Positions 10,038-23,700 are shown, numbered from the stretch's first letter. The stretch: DNA of 64,000 bases from Gracilaria domingensis (GCA_022539475.1 VCMS01000217.1:31027-95026); one strand, 5' to 3'. Translations and numbers: made by a program. The notes: generated by a model not told the origin, from the sequence alone.

Positions 10038-12046
10038 ATGTCGTCCCGTCGCAGGAGTAGCGCACCACGTGCCGCTTCTGTGCCCGGTTCGTCCGGCTTG
10101 CCGGCAAGTTTGCCTCCGTTGCCGAAGGACACACTAGATGTCCCAGGCAATGGCGACCCGAAACCGGCTTCCCGAGGCCTCCGTTCTGATAACGCGACCC
10201 CACCCACTCGTGAGCCAGCTGAAACCGCACCTGCGGCTGATGCCGCCGCAGCGGTTGACGTTATGTCGTCGCGGTCCGACGAGTATACCCTCCGCAAATT
10301 AGAGGCTCAGGTTCGCATCCTGCAGAACTCCCAAGTGGGCCTCATCCGGGATATTACGAAACTCCGGCAACGGCTCGATGAAGCCGGTGTCCGGGATGTT
10401 TCGAGCGACGTCCGTGTTCTACGGTCTGATTTCAACCAGATTATGGAACACCGACAGGCGTCGGCTGCCCTGCATGAACAGGCTTCTGCGCGCCTGGACC
10501 GCCTGGCTACCCGTCTGAAGTCGGTCGAGCAAATCATCATTTCTGATGCTGTTGCGCCGGGAGCCCTGGTTTCTGAGGGTTCTCAGCACTCGCACCGTTC
10601 CCGGGATCGTCCGGCAAAGAAGAAGGTCAGGGTTGAGTCTGACTCGTCTTCTTCGTCCTCTTCTGATGACGAATGCCCTCAACAGGGATCGTCGACCGAC
10701 TCTTCGGACAGCGCGAACGAGCGCCCACGCTATCGTGCATCCCGCTCTCGGGCTACTGAAGCCACTTCTGGTGTTGCACGAGGCCGTACGAAAGGACGGA
10801 GACACCTTGGACTCAAGGAACTGAAGCCGACAAATTTACTTTATCGGAAGTTGTTATCGTACCGATACTATCGGCTGGAAGACACAATGCCACAGAGAAC
10901 CCCACGTGGGACTGGCAAGGTGCGAAACCATCTCCGACAAATGGAGCTCACGCTGAAGCCCCACAAGTTCTCTGGGGAAGATCCAATTCTTGTCTCGGAT
11001 TTTCGTGGCCGCTTTGTGGCGGAAGCCGAAGTACTTCGGATGAGTGAGGCACAGGCCTACATAGCGCTGCCGTACTTTTTGACGGGCGTAGCCAAAGACC
11101 AATACATTTCGGTTCGTGGGTCGTCTCGTGCCTCCGAAGGAGGAGTTACGTGCTGTCCGGAAGCCGTACAATATCTCCTGCGCTCTTATGCGACAAGCAA
11201 TGCGATACAGGGTGCTATACTCGCGCTGCGAGACACGAAGCAAGGAGCTGAAGAGTCGGAAACCGTTTATTCGACCCGCCGCAATAAGGCTTTCCACAGA
11301 TGTGGCAACGTGTTCTCCGCAGCTGAGCGGTGCAAGATGTTCGTCGATGGCCTAGATCGTTCGATCAGGACACTGGTTGTACGGTATCGGGAGAACAAAC
11401 GCCGGATTACTTATCTGGAACTCGTTCAATTTGCCCAAGCTGAGGGACATGCAGCTCTATCACGCGCAGGTGTCAAGACGCGCACGCGCCGACTCCTTCA
11501 TGTAGAAGGCCGGGACTCTTCACCGCCTCAATCGCGAGGTTCTGTTCAAGGGGGTTATGATAACCTACACCTGTTACAGGACGATGGTTCAATGCCGAGT
11601 TCGGAATTGCCGTCGACGACGGAGCAGTCTACAGTTAACGTAGACCCCGCTCTGTACGCCGGACGTCAAGTCCCGGCATTGCCCGTGCCGCAATCTGGCG
11701 GATATCGAACCAACGCCCTGGATGGAGGGACCCGTATCCTCCTCGATAGGAGCGCCGGCCGCCCAACGCGGATCTTTTTAGTCACCTTATTTGTCATACC
11801 TGTTACAGGCCAGGGCACATCGCTCCGAATTGCTTAATGCCCATACGGGATATGGCGAAGATAGTGCCTCAGTATGAGTCGTTGACGCCCGCCGAGCGGG
11901 ACCGTGTTCCCGACAAATCGTACCTTCGTGCGAAGGCGGAGACTGAGCCTGGAAACCAGGAAACGGTGCCATCGAATGGTGGAACTGTAGCCGCCCCTGC
12001 GGAATCGCAACCTCCGCAGATTGGCGGCGAAGCTCAGAAAAACTGA
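10038..12046 (+). pseudogene. gag: gag of element B, one internal frameshift
   Basis: A 599-codon frame starts at ATG 10038. It has a basic/Pro-rich start, a coiled coil at about residues 85-170 (LRKLEAQVRILQNS and following heptads), a Ser/Asp-rich linker (about 195-225), and the capsid (about 250-490) with LGLKELKPTN, FSGEDPIL, SEGGVTCCPEAVQYLLRSYA and AFHRCGNVF. The nucleocapsid zinc knuckle CHTCYRPGHIAPNC (a perfect CX2CX4HX4C) lies at 11792-11833, one base out of frame, and runs to the stop at 12044-12046. An indel around 11700-11770 is the simplest explanation. A second programmed shift is possible but the site is poor. Confidence 0.88.
12037..12043 (+). promoter_or_regulatory. Candidate -1 frameshift heptamer between gag and pol, element B
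   Basis: G AAA AAC is read in the gag frame and followed at once by TGA (12044-12046). The -1 frame is open across the site and continues without a stop into pol (12148 on). A short stem CCTCT/AGAGG (12056-12060 with 12069-12073) lies 12 bases downstream. Confidence 0.65.
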
Positions 12047-15000
12047 TCAAGGGAACCTCTAGCAATGGAGAGGCGCCCCCAGCGACGGGGTTTAGAGCGC
12101 CTGAGGCTGAGAAGCCTCGCTCCCCGGTCACAATCCTTTCGAGGAAAATGGCCACTACAGACGTGGACTCTGAGCACCTTGGTGTCTTGCGTCGCCCGTG
12201 GATACGGTCTAAGAAAAGCCGGTTACCGGATAGAGTCCTGGTCATGACGAAACGTAACTACAAAGTCTACGCCGACCTAGGTGTTTCCGACCAGTACATG
12301 GTTCGGCAGTTGTCCGTGCTCGATACAGGAGATGGGCCAAACTTCTTGGTTGAATCGATGATTCCGCCGCACTTGCGGTCTCGCGTTCGTGCGGCGCCGC
12401 ATATTGACATAGTAGATGCGAACAATCGCCTACTCTCGACTGTGGGAGTAATAGACCTGCTCGTCAGGCTTGGCCGCTACGTGGCGAAGCTCGATATCTT
12501 GGTTTGCAAGCAACTAGCTGCGCCGGTTATCCTCGGCTGCGACTTCTGTGACCGCTTCGTCGATGCAATTCGACCGCGGAAGCGAACCATCGAAATGGAA
12601 GATGGGACTACTGTACCGATCGTTCGGCGTCCCCTTCGACGGGTTTTGAAGAAGCAAGTCCCTTTGCCTGCTGCGCAGGAGCCTAGAACCGATGAACGGA
12701 AGTCTACAAAGCTCCGAGTAGCTCGGTCTATTTGCATCCCACCTGAATCGCAGTTCTGGATTACTGTGACGTCTCCACAATGTGGCTTACAAACGGTGCA
12801 ACCGTTGCCTGCGTTGCAGGAGAAGCATCAGCTCGCCCTGGCTAATGGGATCGTTTTCGTCGAACCCGAGAAGCCTTTTCAGTTGCTCGTTGCGAACTTC
12901 AGCCGTTTCTTTCAACGGTTGGTTAGGAGCCAAGTCATTGGATCATTGCTCCCGCACCCCGCGGCCATAGTGCCTACCCAGGTCTCTATTGCCGACGTTC
13001 TCGGTACCCTCGAAGCTGAGAAGGAGGAGGCGGAATGGAACAATTCCGAACCGAAGACTGGGCCGAACAGTCCGTCGGGAGATGCTAAGCCGACTGCGCC
13101 GGATGCGGATAACTGCAGCCTGGCGAAGGAAGCGATGCCGACCCCGTCGGAAAGTAATGATAACGACCTTAGTGCTGCTGACACGAAGGATAAGGCAGTA
13201 CAGGAACTGGAGTCTCTGGATCTTGAACAAGTCTCAGAGACTCACCGCGATAAATTGCGGCACATGCTCGAAGAGTTCACGCCCATGTGGGATGGCACAC
13301 TGGGGAAGATTGGTATTACCGAACATCGGATTGATTTGCTACCGAATACTCGGCCCATTTCACAGCACCCTTACAGGGCAGGACCGACAGCTCGGCAGGA
13401 GGAGAAAGCTCAAGTTGAGAAAATGCTCCGCGCTGGAGTTATCGAGCAGGATCAGTCACCCTGGGCATCGCTGGTGGTGCTCGGGCCCAAAGCTGATGGG
13501 TCTTAGCGACTTTGCATCGATTAACGCAAGCTTAACGCGGCTACAGTCAAGGATGTGTATTCTATCCCACGAATGGATGAATGCATCGATTCCTTGGGCG
13601 ACGCGAAAGTTTTTACGACCCTAGACGCGAGTTGGGGCTATTGGCAAGTTCTCGTAAGGGCTGAAGATCGTGAAAAGACACTCTTCGTTTGCCATGAAGG
13701 ATTATACCGATTCAATCGGATGCCCTTTGGATTAACGAACGCGCCAGCCACATTTCAACGTGTTGTGGACATTTTGCTCGCCCGCTTCAAGTGGAAGACT
13801 TCCCTGGTTTACCTGGACGACATCATTGTCTACTCCAACAACCTGGACGAACACTTGACCCACGTACGGGATGTGATTCGAGTCCTACGAGATGCAGGCA
13901 TTACGCTCAAGCTCAATAAGTGTGAGTTTTTCACCAAAACCGTCAGGTATCTCGGCCACGTTATCCGTACTGGACGGCTTTCGATAGACGAGGTTCGCGT
14001 GAAATCCCTCAAAGAAGCTAAGCATCCGTGGACGCAGACGCTCCGATCTTTTCTCGGCTTGTGTAATGTCTACACCCGCTTCATACCGAACTTTGCGGAC
14101 ATTGCGGCGCCGTTGAATGAGCTCCTCCGCAAGGGACAGCCAGTCAACCTGGAAGAATTCGACGACCGCAAAGCTGCGGCTTTCTCGTCGCTTGTGGACG
14201 CGGTGACATTGCCACCCGTTTTATCCCTACCTAGGGCTGGCTTGCCGTATGCAATAGATACGGATGCGAGCGACTACCAAGTTCGCTGTGCATTATTAGA
14301 GACCACCAAGGAAGGCGAGCGATTGCCAATTGGGTATTGGTCAAGAAGCCTCAACGTCCACGAGAGGAATTACTCGGTATCCGAGAAGGAGTGCTTGGCA
14401 GTTGTCTGGGCATTACAGACACTGCGGCCTTATCTTATGGGAACTCGTTTCATTGTTCATACCGGTCTTTCGGCCCTACGCTGGCTACTCTCTATAGCAG
14501 AGCCATCCGGCCGCTTGATGCGGTGGAGACTTCGCTTGTCGGAATTCGACTTTGAAATCCGCTACAAGAAAGGACTCCTGAACACTCAGGCTGATGCACT
14601 GTCCCGCTCGGAAACAGCGGCTGAAGCTGCGCCAGTCGATGACCTGGAAATACCGTGCTTCCTCGCGGAAGACGGCTCGAGCGATGCCGATGAAGATTCG
14701 GAAGGATGGGATATCTACGATGCTGTTTTAGCCGTGTCAGACACGCGCCCAGAACCGGGTTCTTTCGTACTGATTAAGCCGGGAGAACTCATCAGGGAGC
14801 AGCACACGGACTCTTTCTGTACGGAGATTCGTAGCCGTCTGAACGGTGGAGCACGACTGCCTTTCGTCGAGAACGACCAGGGATTCCTCATCCGAACTGT
14901 CGGGCGCAGGCCACAGATTGTGGTTCCTCACTCACTTCAGTCACCAGTACTGCATCTGTCGCACTATGCGAAGCTCTCAGCCCACCCTGGTGGCAGGAAG

Positions 15001-17693
15001 TTGTACTACACCTTGAGGAAGGACTTCTACTGGCCAGCGATGGCTTTTGATGCGTATGCCACTGATCGTGGATGTTCTGGTTGCGCGAAGAACCGCGTCA
15101 AACTGCGGAAGTATTCCAAGAAGTTGGTACTCTTCCCTGCTAGGGCTCCACTGGAGTTTGTGGCTATTGACTTGCTCGGTGAGTTTATTCGCACCCATCA
15201 GGGAAAGCGGTTTCTACTGGTGATCACCGACCGCTTTTCTAAGCTGGTACGGACTGTGCCTTTGAAGAAGATTACCGCCAGTGCGGGCGCCCAAGCTTTC
15301 GTCACACACTGGGTTTTTGTCTACGGACCGCCGATTGATTTGTTATCGGATACTGGGCCGCAGTTCGCGGCTAAATTCTTTCAAGACGTCTGCCGCATCT
15401 TGCGGATCCAAAACGGGTTCACAACAACATATCATCCCCAGAGTAATGGGCAGGTTGAACGCTTTAACGGCACAATGCTCAATGCATTACGGACATTCGT
15501 TGCCGAGCATCTGTCGGAATGGGATCAGTACACCGATGCGGTGACGTATGCCTACTGTACTGTACGCAGGTCCATCGTACTACTCAGATCTCGCCGTTCG
15601 AGCTTGTGCTAACACGCGTTCCACCGTCGGTGGTCATCGAGCCACAACCAGTATTGGAAAAGTTCCCCTCGCCCCGCCTCCATAGGGACCGGTGGAAGGG
15701 ATGGCTCACGAAGATTATTCCTACGGTTAGGCAGAATATCGCTAAGGCACAAGCCGCCTACAAGCAAAATTTCGACGCAAAAGTGCGCAGACATGCCCCT
15801 CAGAATAGGGAAGGTAGCTATGCCTTCATACGGAAGGAATACTACAATCCCGAGAAGGAGAAGCGCCACAAGCTTTCTCCTATCGCGGATGGTCCCTACC
15901 GGGTCATTTCAGTTACCGACACTACGGTTGTCCTTGACATCAAGGGAGAGCACGAACATCTTTCGCGGGATCGCGTAAGGCCTGCACCAACGCCTGCTTC
16001 TCAGGAAACGCAACCGGAAACGCCGGACACCGCTACGCCTACTGCAGAACCAGCCGCTGAAGCGGAAGCGCGCACTTCACTGTCAGTATTGCCGCATACC
16101 AACCGCGGACTTGCTGATTTGCCCGCTGAGCCGGAGCCTCACCACTCGGTCTCTGCTGCCGCTCACGTACGGACGCGAATACTGGCCCCTCCGGGGATAC
16201 TTACCACCGCCCCCGACGCTCCAACTGAGGAGGGGGAGGAGGAGGCAGATCGCTCGCTGTCGTTGTCGCCGTCGTCGACGGAATCGCCGTTGCAGGCCTC
16301 AATGTCGCACGCAAGTCGTGGTGAACGCGCGAGGACGCCCGCCGCACAGCCGAACAATCGGAAAGACGCGAACAACCCGCAGTTATCGCGGAAGCCTGAG
16401 GAGGAACGCACCACTTCGGTGGAGCACAAAGCCGGACACCCGGAAGAACACCAGGATGTAGCTGCTGCAGAAGTCGCCGCTTTGCCCGTGGATGGTACTG
16501 TACTGCCGTCACAGACGGAAGGACAGAAGCCTGCCCCAGCTGTGCAGCGTGAGACCGGCACGGCGGAAAAGAGTGTCGCAACCACAGCAACAGCCGCGTC
16601 ACATGCGGAACATACCCGCTCGCCGCAGCCGGAGCCCGACAGCGGTAGCGCACCTGTGCTGAAGAGAGCCGGGAGTCCGGAAGAAAAGGTAGTCAAAAGA
16701 GACCGTGCTGTTACGGCAGACCCGACTTCGGGAGATCTCAGTCAAGCATCGAGTGATGAAGCCGTTGAAAAAACGGAGGAAACCGCCGATATGGCGAGCC
16801 GATACGCCACAGTAAGTCGGAAGCAGCACAACGCTGCACACGCGCGCACATTGCGCCAAATGTCGGGCTTCGCCGGCGACCGGCCTCCAGTGGAGTACAA
16901 CAGCACACGAGCCGGGCACGTGCCTGCTGTAAGGCTTGCGGCCGCCGAAAACCGAAATTCCGAATTCGAATCGGCAGCGCACAGCCGTTCAACTGCGCAG
17001 GCCCCATCACCAGCAGTGAGTGGCGAAACGCCGCCACGGCGTGCACACCAGCACCACTCGCTGGCAAACCGCCATGCGGACCGTTCACCCTCACTACGGG
17101 AGATCCCGCCGGAACGCCAGAAGCTCGCTGTTCGAGAAGACCAAAGTAAGGTCACAGCCTGACAACACGGGGTGGGAAGCCCGAAATCTGGAAGCCTGAA
17201 CGTCAGGAACACACAATCCTCACCAGGACCACCTGGTGTGCAGAATGCACTGCCGTCAGGACGGAAGCCGTTTGGTAGCGACGCCCATGACGGGAAAGAA
17301 ACCAAGGACACCCCAGAAGAGGGCACACTAACCGAACCGCACACTGAGCGGCGTGTCCTCGATAGGGAGTACGTTATGGACCGTCTGATTAGTCACAGTT
17401 ACGCCTCTGATGGAGAGCTATTGTATCGAGTCCGTTGGTACGGCTGTCCTTCTTCGAAGGATACACATGAGCCTATCGAGCATCTTCCTCGCTCTAAGGC
17501 CTACAGTACCACCGTCGCACACGGAAACCGATACCGGCTACGCTGGACAGAGCCCAAGTGGGTTGACCACCCACAACTAGTGATTTATGCCGTCTCGGAC
17601 GGAATATGCCGCTTCACGCGGATGGATTTGCATCATCCAAAACGTGCCGCTTCACGCGGATGCAACGATGTTGATACTAACAAGCCAACCTAG
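12040..17693 (+). pseudogene. pol: pol of element B (PR-RT-RH-IN-spacer-chromodomain)
   Basis: In the -1 frame after gag: protease (LDTGDGPN, Ala of DTGA changed to Asp; VILGCDFCDRFVDAIRPR), then RT, interrupted by TAG (13504-13506) and TAA, which replace Trp and Tyr of the usual DGSWRFCIDYR. RT continues with PFGLTNAPATFQR and YLDDIIVYSNN. RNase H has AIDTDASDY. Integrase has the HHCC region ending CSGCAKN, Asp in FVAIDLLG, SDTGPQF and Glu in NGQVERF. A small insertion near 15560 shifts frame to 15519-17162: GPY motif (DGPYRVI), then a ~400-residue Pro/Ser/Glu/Ala-rich spacer with TEEGEEE. After a TGA at 17160-17162 the chromodomain follows in frame (DREYVMDRLISH, LLYRVRWYGCP, DTHEPIEHLPRS). 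Confidence 0.92.
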
Positions 17694-18083
17694 GCGGACG
17701 CTACTGAAAAGCAGCAAGATGCCGCTCTTTGCGGACAGTCTCTGTCTGAACAGACGAGCCGCGAAACGCGAAAGACACTTACAGTGGAGAAGAAGATGAA
17801 GAAAAAAGAATCCTAAGAAGAAGGAGAAGAAGCCAGGACACTGGAAGGAAGAATAAGAAGTTTTATCGCTACAGCCGCTTCTGAGGAAAGTTACCCCTCT
17901 CTCTTGGGCCATTCGCAACAGCCTCTACTGAGGTAATGCCCGCTGAGAAGGGGGAGATCAAGAAGAAAAATTCATGATCCAAGTCTAATCAGGCTGAAGT
18001 TTACCTCTAACTATGGAGCTCTGCCCCTTATCGGGGTCTACTAATCGCTACAACGCCCCCCCGGGAGCCCCGTAAAGGGGAAG
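17694..18083. other. Gap between convergent pol and aORF of element B, purine-rich
   Basis: About 390 bp between the pol stop and the aORF stop. It holds a GAA/AAG-rich tract at about 17775-17850 matching the CTT-rich tract of A (opposite orientation). No gene is seen. Confidence 0.5.
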
Positions 18084-19889
18084 CTAAGCACCCAAAGGCC
18101 CACCACCTGTGGGGATACCACCGCCGGGGGCACCGGAGAGGTGCTGCGCCGCGATGGCTTGCAGATCCGACTCGTGGGTTACCGTATCAGGGACGGACAC
18201 GCCCACGCCTCGAAGGAAGTCGCGGATGACCGCCGCTCGCGATGTGAGCGTAGTATTGCCGTCTCCGGCGGAAGCCTCGACCTGGGCTCAGGAGGAAGTT
18301 GAAACAGGAACCGCTGGCGCCGGTGGCTCGACGAAAACTACCTCGTCGTCGTCTCCCATCGATTCGGGCCCTGGTTCGTTCTCCACGCCATCTGGGCTTC
18401 CCTCATCAATGGGGCTTCCTCCCTCGGCAGGGTTCTGGCCGTAGTCATCGACGTAGACGAACCCTCGTGGGTGCCCTTCGTGGATGTATCGGTCCTCTTG
18501 GCGACGCTCAGCCGCTTCGGCGGGTCCAATCACCTCCCAAACCTATGGCTCGAAGTAGACGAAGTCCCCGGCGTTAACGTTACGCCCCGGGGAGCGATCG
18601 TTTTGCCGTCGGACTCCGCCGGATACCTGGCTCGCAGGCACTTCCTCCAAGTCGATCTGGTTAATGACGTCCACAAATGCAGTGGCTTCTCGCGCATTGC
18701 GAACTGAGCCGAGTACTTCGGAAAGGTCCAGGTTTCGGATAGACTGCCGGATGAGGTCTGGAATATGCCAGAGACGGAACGCATCGTATGCCTCCATGAG
18801 GAGGAACACCGCTACACGGACGGTCCATTCAGTGGCTAGAAGGCTCCACAAGCCGCGAGGCGGATCGTTAAAGAAGTATGACCCTATGTACGTAAGACAG
18901 GGCGGGAGCTCGACATGGCACCCTCACGAGACTTCTACCGCAGGCCAGAACGATGGCAGCGGCAAGTAGCGCCCACGACGGGAGTGTCGAGCGATTCGTT
19001 CAACTTCCGTACATTGGTACGGCGCCAATATCCCGAACCGGGAAGGCCACTTCCTCTCGAAACGGAGGCCTTCGTGGAACTGAGACCGTCCTGGACGGCG
19101 GAAATACCGCAACTCGTCGCGGAGAATGGGCCGTGCCCACGGTATCAACTCCTGATGAGGCTGAACGGTGTCCGAATATCGGTCAATCTCGTCCAATGCG
19201 TTGGCTAGATGGTCGCCATAGCCGACCTCGCCGAACGTTCGGTATCCTGCCACATTATACTGGTACTGCGCCTGAACCGGATACTCGTTAGGAGCCCGGA
19301 AGTGTGGGGCATACCCGATGCGTGCCATCTCGTTGCGAGCAAATTATCTTGATTCATTCCGACCTACGAACAGGCAACTCGGGTTGACCGCGATGCGGGT
19401 TCTCCAATCCCACGAACGGGTAACATCTACCGGAAGCCCACCAGAGATTAGACCGTCAACGGCGAATGAGTCAACGAGCTCAGTATCCGAGACGGCATCG
19501 GCGTCGAACCACGAAGCCTGAGCAAACAGGAAACTATGCCTGTGAGGATCCCGGATATGTAAAGCGCCTGCTGTGGGCCAACCACCCAGAGATGCGGGCA
19601 CTTCGGCATTCAACCAGTCCCATACGGGCGCGGAGCCAGCTTGAGCTGGAGCGTGATCCTGTCCGGAAGAACACGGTTGAGAGGCAGTCGCCGACTGCGG
19701 AAGACGTACAGACCGGAACGGCGGGTTGGACACTTGCATACGTGCCGTCGAGGACGGAGGGCCGTTCGGTGCGTTGGACATCGCGGGATGGCTCGTAATG
19801 GCGAGGTTCGCGACTGACAGTGGAGGTGTTGGTGGCTCCGAACAGTTCTCGGCAGACCCGTCTTGGGAGACTTTCTTATGTACCTCCAT
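18084..19889 (-). pseudogene. Antisense gene (aORF) of element B, three internal stops
   Basis: One frame of about 600 codons runs on the strand opposite gag/pol, from ATG 19889 to TAG 18084-18086, with stops only near 19344, 18924 and 18288 plus one at about 18540. Conserved blocks, in order: a Pro/Ser-rich N-terminus; ASWF..., then LP.DVTRSWDWRTRI; YRTFGEVGYGDHL; PWARPILRDELRYFRRPGRS; GCHVELPPCLTYIGSYFF; GLWSLLATEWTVRVAVFLL; GDFVYFEP; GHPRGFVYVDDY; acidic; and an end with RDFLRGVGVSVP and a Gly-rich tail. The same order is found in C, partly in A and more distantly in F. No membrane segment, signal peptide or known domain is seen. Preservation of one frame across diverged elements implies it was once translated. 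Confidence 0.75.
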
Positions 19890-19930
19890 CGCGAGAGGTA
19901 TCGAGCCGACGGAGTCGGTGTCTCAGCCTG

Positions 19931-19943
19931 AGCAGGGGGGAGA
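19931..19943 (+). promoter_or_regulatory. Polypurine tract of element B
   Basis: AGCAGGGGGGAGA directly before the TG of the 3' LTR; primer site for plus-strand DNA synthesis. C, D, E and F have similar tracts at the same place. Confidence 0.85.
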
Positions 19944-20796
19944 TGTAGAGCAAAACGCCCTCTGTGTGGATGCACCGAGGTGTTTTTCATAGTTTGTTGA
20001 TCCGTTACCGGCTTCTACACCTCAGGTTACGAGAGGCTGCTGTGGTAGTGGCCCTATTTTGGGGTATGCCTAGGAAGGGTAGTATTTCTGCACACGTGTG
20101 CCAAGCTGGCCCGATGGCGGGTGCCCCGTGGCAAGCCTGCCACGGGTGCACACCTGTAGTGTATTGGCCGGCATCGCCGGATAGTTAGATATTTCAATTG
20201 ATATTCTCAAGTGCCGTATATACGTGGCGGTACTTGCCGCCACTGTACGGGAAGTAAACCTCAAGGAGGCTTCTGGCTCTGACTTTCTTGCCGCTTGTGA
20301 ACGGTCTTCGTCCCTAATCGGGCAAGTAGCCACAATTCGGAGCTAGTCATCCGACCTCTACCACTGAGGAGTTCTAGACCGTCGTCACGGCATCTTTTCT
20401 GTTCTTTTATTGTTATTATTTCCGTCATACGGCTCCTATCGCTCTGCCCTGTTATACAGGTTTGACCCACGTTGTCCGGAAATATTTCTCGATCTCGCGA
20501 GTCAGTGCTTCGTTGCGCGTCTCGTTGGTTGCCCGTTTTGCCCAACACCGTTGGTTTGGATATCTTCACTCGCTGTGGCTCGCCGGAACTACCCGGATTC
20601 TACGCCGATTCTACACACCCCAACCTCCGGCTGCACGCCCAGGACGGGGCTGCCCGGATTTACACCCGGCCTGTGTCAGCCCTACCGGAGGGTTCTGCCA
20701 CCGACCCCACCCCTATAGGGAGCGGGGCTCGAACACCCTATAGGGGCGCTTTCCGCAACGCGGCTCTTGTTTGCCCACTCGTGGGATTGCACCACA
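19944..20796 (+). repeat. 3' LTR of element B
   Basis: 853 bp without indels relative to 9021-9873. It ends GCACCACA, after which the RT of element C resumes. The hairpin and AAGTAAA recur at 20224-20243 and just after. Confidence 0.95.
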
Positions 20797-23700
20797 CCAC
20801 ACGGGCTCCTACCGCTTCAAGCAGATGATTTTCGCCCTAACCAACGCGCTCGCTACGTTCCAGCGTGTCATCGACATCTTGTAGAGCCGCTTTAAGTGGC
20901 GGACCTGTCTCTTCTACCTTGACGATATCATCGTGTTTTCCAGTAATCTGGACGATCATCTCACCCATGTCAGGGACATGATGACCACTCTACGTGACGC
21001 AGGAATAACCCTCAAGTTGAGGAAGTGTGAATTCTTCACCGAAACCGTCAAGTACCTTGGACACATTATCCGTCCAGTACGGCTGACGATCGAGGAAGCT
21101 CGCGTCAAGTCACTGGCCAAGGCGAACGAACTGCGAACTCAAACGGAATTACGCTCCTTCCTAGGGCTGGTCAACGTCTACAGACGGTTTGTACCGAACT
21201 TTTCGGACATTGCGGCTCCTCTTAACGCTCTCTTGCGAAAAGGTCAGCCACCAAAACTAGATCCCTTCACGCCCGCATAAGCGGAAGCGTTCAACTCCTT
21301 GAAGGAGGCTGTTACATCAGCACTGATCCTATCGTTACCAAAACAGGGATTGCCGTTCTCCGTGGACACGTACTCGAGCGACTACCAAGTAGGCTGCACG
21401 CTGTTCCAAACCACTACCGAGGGAGAACGAAGACCCATAGAGTACTGGTCACGTTCGCTTAACGTTCATGAACGGAACTACTCCGTTTCGTAGAAAGAGT
21501 GCCTTGCAGTCGTATGGGCATTATCCACCCTCCGTCCCTATCTGCTAGGTGTACACTTCTCCGTGTACACGGATCATTCTTCGTTGAGGTGGTTGATGAA
21601 TATCTCTGACCCATCAGGCCGCCTTATGCGGTGGAGGCTCCGCCTAGCGGAATTCGACTTCGACGTTTTATACAAAAAAGGGACCCTGAACACCCAGGCG
21701 GAGCTGTCTGGCTTACCTACGAATGGTAAGACTCTGGTCGTTGAGAACGATGAAATTCCTTGCGTCGTCGTCTACGGTGATGAACCGGAACCCCCGGAGT
21801 GGCGGCTTGACGACTGGCCAGATGACTGGGAGGATATGGACGCTGAGCTTGATGAACTGCTTGTTGCAGGCAAAGCCGAGGCTGTAAAGCCCCTACCGGG
21901 AAATTTTGTACCGGTATCACCGGAAGAAATGAGCCGAGAACAACATGGAGACCCGTTCTGCATCAAGATCCGTGCCCGACTTAACGGTGGAGCCACCCTC
22001 CCATTCGAGGTCAACCACATCGGCTACCTCGTAAGGACAGTCGAGTCACACCCACAAGTTGTGGTACCGCACTGGTTGCAGACGAGAATTCTACACCTTT
22101 GGCGTTACGCAAAGCTAGGTGGCCACGCAGGTGGAAGAAAGTTGTACCTCACCTTGAGGAGAGACTTCTACTGGCCCGACATGGCGGTAGATTGTTACGC
22201 TACGGTACGCTTCTGTACCGATTGCGCCAGAAATCACGTGAAACTCCGAAAGAAATCGAAAAAAGTGAAACTATTCCCTGCCAGGGTGCCGCTCGAATTC
22301 GTGGCAATCGATATTCTCGGATCATTACTTACCACTCGGAGAGGTAAGAAGTTCATTCTCGTTATCACGGATCGGTTCTCGAAACTGGTTCGAACATTAC
22401 CTCTAAAGAGGATCACGGCGTTCACAGTCGCGCAGGCGTTCGCCAAGCACTGGATCTTCGTGTACGGTCCTCCCGTGAAGTTGTTATCCGATAACGGAAA
22501 GCAATTCGCATCCCGGTTCTTCCAGGATGTATGTCGCATCATGGACGTGAAGAACCTCTTCACGACCACTTACCATCCCCAATGTAATGGGCAAGTTGAA
22601 CGGTACAACCGTATGATGCTGGCATCTCTCCGTTCGTACGTTTCTGACCACCCAAAAATATGGGACATATATACCGACGCGTTAACCTTTGCGTACAACA
22701 CGCAGGTACACAGGTATTGGTGTTTCCCCATTCGAACTGATTTTGTCAAGGACACCCCCGCCATTGGTGTTAGAATCACAAGCTATCTTGGGCAATTTCC
22801 CATCCGTGGGTGATTATCGCCAACAATGGAAGGCTTTGCTAACGAAGTTAGTACCGGCCGCCCGGAAATCGATGGCGAAAGCCCAAGCCGCTTACAAGCG
22901 TGATTTTGATGCTCGCTTGCGAGGAAGAACCCCGGAACCACTTACTGTGGGCAACCATGTCTTCGTACGGAAGGAACACTACAACCCTGAGAAGGGCAAA
23001 CGTCATAAGCTCTCGCCTGTGGCGGATGGACCGCATAAGGTAATCTCGGTTGCACCGGAAACTGTTGTGGTCGAGATCGCTGACGCGCATGAGTGGATTT
23101 CCAGCGACCGCGTGGTAATGGCCGCTCCACTCGTCTGAGGTTACCCCATCTGATACAGAACCCGTGTCTGCGGAGGCAACAACGCCGGTAACACCGGAAA
23201 CAAATGTGGTGACAAGACCCTCCGTCCTGCCCCACCCCCATCGAGGCCTTACAGACTTCCCGCCGACTGTGTCGGAAAATGATCGCCAACATGGCACCCC
23301 CGTTTCTGTCCCATCGCTGGGTTCACCTCCCCGCGATGCGGGAGACTCAAGTACTCCCCACGCCGCTCCATCTAAGGAGGGGGAGGAGGTCATCAGCTCT
23401 GTTGAGAGTTCTTCGCCGACGTCGCGTCGTGAGGACAACCGTGACGCACGGACTGTACGAAGCTCTCCGGATGTTCCGGCACGCCAACGGGCATCGCGTC
23501 CGCAACGCACGCTCGCTCGCCGCACACACAGCCCCGTTGCCAGGAAGTCTACACCGTTGCCGGGTAAGAGCACGCACGCAGAAGCGAATTCGGTTAAGTC
23601 AACAGAGCCTCGTGGCCTACCAGCCGCGCTGGGTGAAGCGAAGTCGAAGGACGTCGCCGGCACCAAGACGACGTCGTCAGAAGGAAGCCCCACTGGGGAA

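Larger units (their letters stand above)
9021..20796 (+). mobile_element. Element B: complete gypsy chromodomain element with antisense gene
   Basis: Both LTRs are 853 bp (9021-9873 and 19944-20796) and differ at about 18 positions by eye. Inside lie a primer-binding site, gag, a -1 frameshift site, pol with chromodomain, an aORF on the opposite strand and a polypurine tract. It interrupts the RT of C. The flanks ACACT (9016-9020) and CCACA (20797-20801) look like a 5-bp target duplication in which one copy has mutated. A few nonsense codons and small indels make it defective, but its structure is complete. Confidence 0.93.

Noticed and set aside
13504-13524. Possible variant genetic code, because many frames have isolated TAA/TAG codons
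   Set aside because: The stops replace different residues in relatives (Trp, Tyr, Gln, Lys, Glu). Intact genes also end in TAA, TAG and TGA. Random nonsense mutation explains them.
18084-19889. env-like gene for the antisense ORF
   Set aside because: The orientation is opposite to gag-pol, and no signal peptide, membrane anchor or cleavage site is visible.
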